16,482 nucleotides of DNA, taken from the NCBI GenBank assembly GCA_938040985.1, contig CALHZD010000054.1:1-16482 (forward strand). Reading direction: 5' to 3'. This document shows, one piece after another, positions 7,838-13,690 of this stretch. Both the position numbers and the translations under genes were made by a program. The DNA is from an uncultured Propionivibrio sp. (lineage in GTDB: Bacteria > Pseudomonadota > Gammaproteobacteria > Burkholderiales > Rhodocyclaceae). The notes beneath the pieces are model-generated. The model did no database searches and was not told the DNA's origin. It saw only the letters and a program-made list of their open reading frames with translations. Numbering within the stretch: the first letter of the stretch is position 1; every line of letters starts with the position of its first letter.

Positions 7838-8812
7838 ATGAAAGTTGCAATTACAGGCGGCGGCGGTTTTTTGGGTTATCGGCTGGCCCAGGCGCTGCAT
7901 AAAAAAGGCAGCCTGCCGGACGCCGAAGGCCGGCAGCAGCCGATTTCCCAGATCGCCCTTTTCGACATGGTTTTCCCGGCCAATGCCGACTCGAGTTTCA
8001 AATATGTCCAGGGCGATCTGAACGACGAAAAAGCCATCGATGCGCTGCTGGGCACGGATACCGATGCCGTTTTCCATCTGGCCTCCGTCGTCAGCGGCGG
8101 CGCCGAAGCCGACTTTGATCACGGCTACAGAGTCAACCTCGACGGCACCCGCACCCTTCTCGCCGCCTGCCGCCGGCAAAAGGCGCCTGCGCGCCTGGTT
8201 TTCACCAGCTCCGTTGCCGTCTTCGGCGGCGACATGCCCGCCGTGCTCGACGATACGACGACGCCCAATCCGCAAGGCTCTTACGGCGTCCAGAAGGTCA
8301 TTTGCGAATACCTCATCAGTGACCATACCCGCAAAGGGTATCTTGACGGCCGCGCCCTGCGTCTGCCGACCATCGCTGTTCGCCCCGGCAAGCCCAACCT
8401 GGCTGCCTCTTCCTTCGCCAGCGGCATCATTCGCGAACCGCTCAATGGCCAACCGGCCATCTGTCCGGTCGGGCGTGATACCGAAATGTGGCTGCTCTCG
8501 CCGCGCAAGGTCATCGAATCGCTCATTCACGCCTACGAACTTCCCTCCAGCGCCTGGGGAATCCTGCGCGTGGTCAATCTTCCCGGCTGCACGGCTGTCA
8601 TCGGCGACATGATCGACACCCTGCGGCGAATTGCCGGCGATCGGGTGGCCGATCTGATCGACGTCAAGCCCGATCCGCGCATCGAGCCGCTGGTGCGTTC
8701 CTGGCCAGCGCGTTTCACCAACGAACGGGCGCATCGGCTGGGGTTCTCCGCTGACCCGGATGTCGAATCGATCATTCGCGCCTATATCGAGGATCAGGGT
8801 ATCCGCGTATGA
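7838..8812 (+). CDS. denD: NAD-dependent epimerase/dehydratase family, D-erythronate dehydrogenase (DenD) type
   Basis: The 324-residue cytoplasmic enzyme is a short-chain extended dehydrogenase. The NAD-binding GGGGFLG (Gly7, Gly10, Gly13) opens the protein, VQGDLND and HLASVVSGGAEADFD follow, Ser124/125 in FTSSVAVFGG supply the catalytic serine, and Tyr149-x3-Lys153 is the catalytic pair in SYGVQK. The VVSGGAEADFDHGYRVN block and RPGKPN are the pattern I associate with DenD, which oxidises D-erythronate at C2 to 2-oxo-tetronate in acid-sugar catabolism. AAGGAG precedes the ATG by about 10 bases. The kinase and decarboxylase usual for the tetronate pathway (OtnK, OtnC) are not in this window, so the true substrate may be another aldonate. 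Uronate dehydrogenase is a related alternative. Confidence 0.78.
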   Translation: MKVAITGGGGFLGYRLAQALHKKGSLPDAEGRQQPISQIALFDMVFPANADSSFKYVQGDLNDEKAIDALLGTDTDAVFHLASVVSGGAEADFDHGYRVNLDGTRTLLAACRRQKAPARLVFTSSVAVFGGDMPAVLDDTTTPNPQGSYGVQKVICEYLISDHTRKGYLDGRALRLPTIAVRPGKPNLAASSFASGIIREPLNGQPAICPVGRDTEMWLLSPRKVIESLIHAYELPSSAWGILRVVNLPGCTAVIGDMIDTLRRIAGDRVADLIDVKPDPRIEPLVRSWPARFTNERAHRLGFSADPDVESIIRAYIEDQGIRV

Positions 8813-8922
8813 GAAGCGCACAGGGCACGCAGCGCGCGCCGGTGGCGTATGAATCATGCGGTCATGCTGCGGATGGCGTGGCGTGCGCAAGCGCCGCATT
8901 GGGGAAAATAAGGAGGGCGATG

Positions 8923-9861
8923 ATGAAAAAGGAAAAACCCGTCTGGAACCGGGATAACTGGCCGATTGCCGCGGCGATGAACGGTTTCCCCGGCATCTTG
9001 CCGGATGGCAGCCTGGTGCAGGAGCAGTCGGTTTATCAATGGGCGGCGACCTTGCAAACGGTGGTCGATGCCGGCTTCTCCGAGTTTGATCCCAGCGACA
9101 GCTGGCTGCGTGTGGCGGATCTTTCGCCCGACCGGCGGCGCGAGTTCATGTCGCTGGTCAAGGCGCTGGGGCTGAGCATCCCGGCGATTTCCACGACGCG
9201 CAAGAGCAGCGTGATCGACCCGGTTCATGCCGATGAATATCTTGCCTACAACCACCGCGTGATTGACGCCGCGGCCGAGATCGGCGCACAGTCGGTGACG
9301 TTCGGCCTGTTTGGGGAATTGACGGAAGCGCAGCAAAAATCCCTCTGGTTCTGGACGGCGCAGGGCGTCAAGAATCCGGACGACCCGGACACTTACCGCA
9401 AAGCGGTGGCGCGCATCCGCGAACTGGGCAAGCATGCTGAAGAATGCGGTATCGAGGTGTCGCTCGAAATGTATGAGGATACCTATATCGGCACGGCGGA
9501 TGGCGCGGTGCGCTTCGTCAATGACGTCGACGTGCCGGCCGTCGGCATCAATGCCGATATCGGCAACCTGGTGCGCCTGCACCGGCCGGTTGAGCATTGG
9601 TCGTCGATGATCGACAAAGTGGCGCCCTACGCCAAATATTGGCACGTCAAGAATTACATGCGCGTCGAAGATCCGGAGAAAGGCTTGATTTTTTCGTACC
9701 CGACGCCGCTCGCGCTGGGCATCATCAACTACCGCGCCGCGATCCAGAAATTTCTGGCGCATGGTTTTTGCAGCGCCTTCCTGTGCGAGCATTACGGCGG
9801 CGACAGCCTGAGCATTTGCGCGATGAACCGGGATTATCTGCGGACGCTGCTGCCGCGCTGA
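8923..9861 (+). CDS. TIM-barrel sugar (phosphate) isomerase/epimerase family protein
   Basis: A 312-residue member of the xylose-isomerase-like TIM-barrel (AP_endonuc_2, PF01261) group. The expected metal ligands are visible in order: Glu182 in SLEMYED, Asp212 in NADIGN, His241 in WHVKNY and Glu289 in LCEHYGG. Relatives include hydroxypyruvate isomerase and OtnI, which converts 2-oxo- to 3-oxo-tetronate after DenD, so an isomerase or epimerase acting on the DenD product is the natural inference. The start at 8923 is chosen for AGGAGG (8911-8916) 6 bases upstream. The open frame runs back to an ATG at 8809 that overlaps the denD stop by 4 bases, but those 38 extra residues look non-coding. Substrate unknown. 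Confidence 0.85.
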   Translation: MKKEKPVWNRDNWPIAAAMNGFPGILPDGSLVQEQSVYQWAATLQTVVDAGFSEFDPSDSWLRVADLSPDRRREFMSLVKALGLSIPAISTTRKSSVIDPVHADEYLAYNHRVIDAAAEIGAQSVTFGLFGELTEAQQKSLWFWTAQGVKNPDDPDTYRKAVARIRELGKHAEECGIEVSLEMYEDTYIGTADGAVRFVNDVDVPAVGINADIGNLVRLHRPVEHWSSMIDKVAPYAKYWHVKNYMRVEDPEKGLIFSYPTPLALGIINYRAAIQKFLAHGFCSAFLCEHYGGDSLSICAMNRDYLRTLLPR

Positions 9862-9905
9862 GGCGGTACGCATTGGAGTTTTGATGTGGTTGTTTCTGGC
9901 TGACA

Positions 9906-9935
9906 GGGCAAATCGCGGCGCCGCGGTTTTTGCCC
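9906..9935 (+). terminator. Strong hairpin before the third TRAP receptor gene
   Basis: GGGCAAA (9906-9912) pairs with TTTGCCC (9929-9935), and inside it the 12-base palindrome CGCGGCGCCGCG (9914-9925) can form a second short stem. TTCTTT follows at 9936, giving a weakly T-rich tail on the plus strand. It resembles an intrinsic terminator or an attenuator and sits between the catabolic enzymes and the dctPQM block, so it may set the ratio of enzyme to transporter mRNA or protect an mRNA end. The pairing is seen; the role is inferred. Confidence 0.45.
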
Positions 9936-9956
9936 TTCTTTGATCGGGAGATCCTC

Positions 9957-10973
9957 ATGATGCATACCCACAAGTTTCTGGTCGTATTGGCCACTGCCGC
10001 ACTGTCCTGTCATGGAACGCAGGCGATGGCGCAGAATGCCAAGGAGCGCAATATCCGCCTGGGACACGGAATTGCGGCCGAACATCCGCTCGGACAGGCG
10101 TCCGTTAAATTTGCTGAAATCATGAACCGCTTGAGCGGCGGAAAAATGAAGGTCAAGGTTTATCCCGCCACCCAGCTGGGTTCGGAAACGCAGATGATTG
10201 CCGCCGTGCGCGGCGGTGTTCAGGAGATGACGATCGTTGCTTCGGCGCCGGTCGCGACGATCATCAAGGAATACCTGCTTTTCGATTTGCCGCTGCTGTT
10301 CCAGAACGAGAAAGAGGCCGACGCCGTGCTTGACGGCAAACTGGGCCAGCGCCTGCTCGATCTGGCGCCGGGTAAAGGCATGGTGGGACTGTGCTACTGG
10401 GAAAACGGCTTCCGCCAGGTGACGAACAGCAAGCATCCGGTGGCGAAGATGGAGGATTTGTCCGGACTCAAACTGCGTGTCATGCAAAATCCGGTGTATA
10501 TCGATTCGTTTAAAGCACTGGGCGCCAACGCGATTCCCATGCCGTTTACCGAGCTGTATTCGGCCATGGAAACCAAGGCGATCGATGCGGAGGAAAATCC
10601 CGTTCCGATCATCCATGCGAGCAAATTTTATGAGGTGCAGAAATATCTGAGCCTGACCAACCATGCCTATGCGCCGTATCTGGTGCTGGTCAGTAAAATC
10701 TTTTGGGACAAGCTCACGCCTGAGGAGCAGGCGCAGCTGCGCACAGGCTGCTATGAAGGGCGCGCGTTCCAGCGTAATCTGAACCGCAAGATGACTGCCG
10801 AGCTGATCGAGGATCTCAAGAAAAGCGGCATGACGGTTACGCCGGTTTCCGAAGCGGAGACGGCAAAGATGCGCGAGCGCCTCAAGCCGGTTATCGAACG
10901 CTATACGAAAGATATTGGCCCGTCGATCGTCGAACAGGCGCAGCGCGAAATTGCCGAGGTGCGCGGTCGTTAG
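9957..10973 (+). CDS. TRAP transporter periplasmic solute-binding protein (DctP family), copy 3
   Basis: A 338-residue receptor with signal peptide cleavage likely after residue 25 (AMA|QN). Arg174 in GLKLRVMQN and Asn214 in AEENP mark the acid-binding site, and KFYEVQKYLSLTNHAY follows. It is the receptor adjacent to the dctQM permease genes and is thus the most likely cognate partner. It is close to copy 1 across the ligand region. The ATG at 9957 is preferred because GGGAG (9946-9950) is 6 bases upstream; the open frame extends to a TTG at 9930 that lies inside the hairpin and is unlikely. A second ATG follows at once at 9960. Confidence 0.93.
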   Translation: MMHTHKFLVVLATAALSCHGTQAMAQNAKERNIRLGHGIAAEHPLGQASVKFAEIMNRLSGGKMKVKVYPATQLGSETQMIAAVRGGVQEMTIVASAPVATIIKEYLLFDLPLLFQNEKEADAVLDGKLGQRLLDLAPGKGMVGLCYWENGFRQVTNSKHPVAKMEDLSGLKLRVMQNPVYIDSFKALGANAIPMPFTELYSAMETKAIDAEENPVPIIHASKFYEVQKYLSLTNHAYAPYLVLVSKIFWDKLTPEEQAQLRTGCYEGRAFQRNLNRKMTAELIEDLKKSGMTVTPVSEAETAKMRERLKPVIERYTKDIGPSIVEQAQREIAEVRGR

Positions 10974-11093
10974 CCTACCCTGACGGTGGGGCCGGGACTG
11001 GCTCCGGGCCGGCCGTTGAGCGGAGCGCTATTCAGGCTGGCGACGGGGCGCTTCTGGAAAATGAGGCGCCGGTGCGATGACAGGAGGCATCTT
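10974..11093 (+). other. Gap between TRAP receptor and permease genes, with GC hairpin
   Basis: The gap between dctP copy 3 and dctQ is 178 bases, longer than most in this operon. Near its start GGCCGG (10990-10995) pairs with CCGGCC (11009-11014), and the loop holds further GC-rich pairing. A hairpin here could reduce read-through or stabilise the receptor mRNA so that receptor is made in excess of permease, as is common for binding-protein transporters. No promoter stands out. Confidence 0.3.
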
Positions 11094-11165
11094 GTGGTTC
11101 TGAAAAAGCATGCCGGAAGGCGCAGATCGATAAAAACGTTGCGAGGTGGATATGAAATGGCTTGA
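11094..11165 (+). CDS. Possible leader peptide overlapping dctQ
   Basis: A 23-codon open frame starts with GTG at 11094, 6 bases after a strong AGGAGG (11082-11087), and ends at TGA 11163-11165, inside the first codons of dctQ in another frame. The predicted peptide is basic (MVLKKHAGRRRSIKTLRGG then YEMA). The ribosome binding site is stronger than the GAGG before dctQ itself, so translation of this frame might be coupled to dctQ initiation. No homology is recognised, and it may simply be chance. Confidence 0.25.
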   Translation: MVLKKHAGRRRSIKTLRGGYEMA

Positions 11166-11658
11166 TGCTTTGATTAGATTCGTTGAATGGGTGCTGGTCG
11201 TGATGTTCGGCATCATGGCGATTCTGGTATTCGGCAACGTGGTGCTGCGTTATGGTTTCAATTCCGGCATTGTTTTCTCGGAAGAGGTGTCGCGCTTTCT
11301 GTTCATGTGGCTGACCCTGATCGGCGCGCTGATCGTCATGAAAGATCATGGCCATCTGGGCATGAACAGTCTCGTCAGCCGGCTTGGTGAGCGCGGGCAG
11401 CGCATCTGCCGTTTCCTGGCCGATTCCCTGACCCTGGCATGTTGCCTGCTGCTGGTGCATGGCACCTGGCAGCAGGTGATCATCGGCATGGACGACCATG
11501 CACCGGTGACCGGCATTCCGATGGGCATCGTCCAGTCTGCGCTGCTCATTTCCAGCATCGGCATGGCGCTGGTGCTGGCTTATGGCCTCTGGCGGCTGGT
11601 GACAGGGCGGATGAGCAAGGAAGAACTGGTGCCCTCCGGCGATAACGCCGCAGAATAA
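11152..11658 (+). CDS. TRAP transporter small permease (DctQ family)
   Basis: A 168-residue inner-membrane protein with four hydrophobic helices, about residues 7-30, 45-63, 87-105 and 122-145. The DctQ signature is clear: NVVLRY, then SEEVSRFLFMW, then LIGALIVMKDHGHLGM. It pairs with the large subunit to form the sodium-coupled TRAP permease. The ATG at 11152 follows GAGG (11143-11146) by 5 bases; an in-frame GTG at 11146 would overlap that site. The large-subunit gene follows after 17 bases. Confidence 0.94.
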   Translation: MKWLDALIRFVEWVLVVMFGIMAILVFGNVVLRYGFNSGIVFSEEVSRFLFMWLTLIGALIVMKDHGHLGMNSLVSRLGERGQRICRFLADSLTLACCLLLVHGTWQQVIIGMDDHAPVTGIPMGIVQSALLISSIGMALVLAYGLWRLVTGRMSKEELVPSGDNAAE

Positions 11659-11675
11659 CCGGACCGGGAGATGCC

Positions 11676-12950
11676 ATGACAATCGCGACCTTTCTGATTG
11701 CTTTGCTGGGCGCCATGGCGCTGGGGGCGCCCATTGCCTTTGCCCTGCTCATCTGTGGTGTTGCCCTGATGGTGCAGATGGACAACTTTGATACGCAGAT
11801 CATCGCCCAGAACCTGCTCGAAGGCGCCAATAACTATCCGCTGATGGCCGTTCCGTTCTTCATGCTGGCCGGTGAGCTGATGAATGCTGGCGGCCTGTCG
11901 CGACGTGTCGTCGAAGTGGCCGATTCTCTGGTCGGCCACGTGCCGGGCGGGCTGGGCTACGTGGCCGTGATTACGGCGGCCGTCGTCGCCAGTATCTCCG
12001 GTTCGGCGGTTGCCGATACGGCGGCGGTGGCCGCGCTGCTCATCCCGATGATGCGCAATGCCGGTTACAGCGTCCCGCGTTCTGCCGGACTCATCGCCGC
12101 CGCCGGCTGTACGGCGCCCGTCATTCCGCCGTCGATTCCCTTGGTAGTGTTCGGCGTGACCACGCAGCTGTCGATCACCAAATTGTTTATGGCCGGCATT
12201 GCGCCCGGGCTGATGATGGCGGCGGTGTTGGCGGTGACCTGGCGGCTGGTTTCGCAAAAGGAATCCAGCCATCTGCATCCCTTTGACGCCGGGCGTGTGC
12301 TCCGGGCGCTGCGCGACGGCGTGTGGGCGCTGGTGTTGCCGGTCGTCATCATCGGCGGCATGCGCGCCGGCATCTTCACGCCGACGGAAGCGGCCGTCGT
12401 TGCTGTCTTTTATTCGCTGTTCGTCGGCCTGTTCATTTACCGTGAGCTTCAATTCCGCAAAATTCCGCACCTGATGCTGATCGCCTTGAAGGTCTCCAGC
12501 ACCATCATGTTCCTGGTTGCCTGCGCCATGGTGTCTGCCTGGCTGATCACGATTGCCGACATCCCGTCGCAGACCATGCATATTCTGGAACCGTTCATGG
12601 GCAGCCCGACGCTGCTGATGCTGATCATCATGATTCTGGTGGTGGTGGTCGGCACGGCGCTCGACCTGATGCCGACGGTGCTCATTCTCGGCCCCATTCT
12701 GGTGCCGGTCGTCAAGCAGGCGGGCATTGATCCGTATTATTTCGGCGTGCTGTTCATTATGAACAACGCCATCGGCCTGCTGACGCCTCCAGTGGGGACG
12801 GTGCTCAACGTGGTGGCCGGCGTTTCGCGGGAGGGGCTGGACAGCGTCATCAAGGGCGTTTGGCCGTTCTTGCTGGCGGAAACGCTGCTCATGTTCCTGC
12901 TCGTGTTTTTCCCGGCGCTCGTCACCGTTCCCGCCAGCTGGCTGTATTAG
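11676..12950 (+). CDS. dctM: TRAP transporter large permease (DctM family)
   Basis: The 424-residue transport subunit is hydrophobic throughout, with about a dozen membrane segments, the usual size for a stand-alone DctM. Family blocks visible in order are MLAGELMNAGGLSRR, ASISGSAVADTAA (near residue 108), CTAPVIPPSIPLV (near 150), FTPTEAAVVA, DLMPTVLILGPILVPV and LLTPPVG (near 370). It moves the receptor-bound organic acid across the inner membrane using the sodium gradient. GGGAG (11666-11670) precedes the ATG by 5 bases. It is the last gene of the plus-strand run; a hairpin at 13051 probably ends the transcript. It is the only permease available for the three receptors in this window. Confidence 0.96.
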   Translation: MTIATFLIALLGAMALGAPIAFALLICGVALMVQMDNFDTQIIAQNLLEGANNYPLMAVPFFMLAGELMNAGGLSRRVVEVADSLVGHVPGGLGYVAVITAAVVASISGSAVADTAAVAALLIPMMRNAGYSVPRSAGLIAAAGCTAPVIPPSIPLVVFGVTTQLSITKLFMAGIAPGLMMAAVLAVTWRLVSQKESSHLHPFDAGRVLRALRDGVWALVLPVVIIGGMRAGIFTPTEAAVVAVFYSLFVGLFIYRELQFRKIPHLMLIALKVSSTIMFLVACAMVSAWLITIADIPSQTMHILEPFMGSPTLLMLIIMILVVVVGTALDLMPTVLILGPILVPVVKQAGIDPYYFGVLFIMNNAIGLLTPPVGTVLNVVAGVSREGLDSVIKGVWPFLLAETLLMFLLVFFPALVTVPASWLY

Positions 12951-13050
12951 CGCACAATCATGATCCGGTTTACGCCGTGCCCTTGGCAACCGTGGCATGG
13001 CGCGTCGGCTATATGCCCTACCGGCTATGCTTTCCGGCGGCGACATGTTG

Positions 13051-13070
13051 CCGCATTCGGCTGAATGCGG
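13051..13070. terminator. Hairpin between convergent genes
   Basis: CCGCATTC and GAATGCGG form a perfect 8-bp stem around GGCT, 100 bases after dctM and just beyond the end of the minus-strand recombinase-like gene. Its position between convergent units suggests a bidirectional terminator, although no T-tract follows on either strand. Confidence 0.5.
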
Positions 13071-13078
13071 TTGCACGT

Positions 13079-13098
13079 CCGGTCAATCCCGGTCAATC
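13079..13098. repeat. Perfect tandem duplication of a 10-base unit
   Basis: CCGGTCAATC occurs twice without gap (13079-13088 and 13089-13098). The second copy contains the stop codon of the minus-strand recombinase-like gene. Collapsing the duplication would not extend that reading frame. It may mark slippage or an old junction at the gene's truncated end. Confidence 0.6.
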
Positions 13099-13665
13099 GC
13101 CGGTTCGGGCGAGGAATGTACTCTGCCGGAAAATATTCTTGAGTTCGCCCGGAGAAAGCGGCTCCGCAGAAAGCTGATGGTTGCCCTTGACCCGGCGGAA
13201 AATCGGACCGTCGCGGATTTCGGATAATGACAGCCAGGCCCGCAGGGCGGCGACCGGACAAAAACGGGAGGCGTTGGACGGCAGCGCGCGCCGCTGCCCG
13301 CCCAGCACGATCGTCATGGCGGCCGCATCGAGGGCGATGTCGGCGCGGCGCAGCCGGCTGACTTCTTCGAGATCGGTGATGCAGAAGTAGTTGAGCAGCA
13401 CGAACGCGCGGTCGCGGGTGAAGCGCAACAGCGCCGGAAAGTCGTTCTGCGCCGCGGCCGCAGCAATCTGGTCGCCCAGCCAGTCAGCCGCCGCCCGGAT
13501 GGACGGCGGGATGGCGATCTCCCACAGGGCGATTTCCGGGGCGGTACGCGTCGTACCTGCATCGCCCGCTTCGTCCGGTTCAGACGCGGGCGACAGCGAA
13601 GAAGAAACGCGCGTTAGATCGGCTCTCGCGCGTTTTTTTTCGCTATGCTGTGCGTGGCGTGTCAT
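13093..13665 (-). CDS. Truncated tyrosine-recombinase-like protein
   Basis: The 190-residue product resembles the start of a tyrosine recombinase catalytic domain: RDRAFVLLNYF...EVSRLRRADI (residues 84-110), then FCPVAALRAWL and RDGPIFRRV (135-159), a pattern common in phage-type integrases. The usual box I arginine (G-x-R-x-x-E-L) is replaced: the segment CITDLEEV puts Asp98 there. The protein ends before the His-x-x-Arg and Tyr catalytic boxes. It therefore should not cut DNA, and is either a decaying remnant or a repurposed DNA- or protein-binding fragment. It lies 25 bases downstream of the TonB receptor gene on the same strand and may be cotranscribed. Codons 9-11 contain a run of eight A residues. 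No good ribosome binding site precedes the ATG. Confidence 0.6.
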   Translation of the reverse strand: MTRHAQHSEKKRARADLTRVSSSLSPASEPDEAGDAGTTRTAPEIALWEIAIPPSIRAAADWLGDQIAAAAAQNDFPALLRFTRDRAFVLLNYFCITDLEEVSRLRRADIALDAAAMTIVLGGQRRALPSNASRFCPVAALRAWLSLSEIRDGPIFRRVKGNHQLSAEPLSPGELKNIFRQSTFLARTGD

Positions 13666-13690
13666 GCAGCAGGCGCCTGATAAGCGCGGC

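Noticed and set aside
8809..8922. Upstream extension of the isomerase gene, starting at an ATG that overlaps the denD stop codon
   Set aside because: The 4-base overlap looked like translational coupling, but AGGAGG at 8911 sits right before a later ATG and the extra residues do not resemble the family.
8854..9873. Minus-strand open frame opposite the isomerase gene
   Set aside because: Fully antisense to a gene with clear metal-ligand motifs and lacking any motif of its own.
11580..13076. Long minus-strand open frame (498 codons) opposite the TRAP permease genes
   Set aside because: Extremely rich in His, Arg, Gln and Asp with no family pattern, as expected of the reverse complement of hydrophobic membrane-protein codons.
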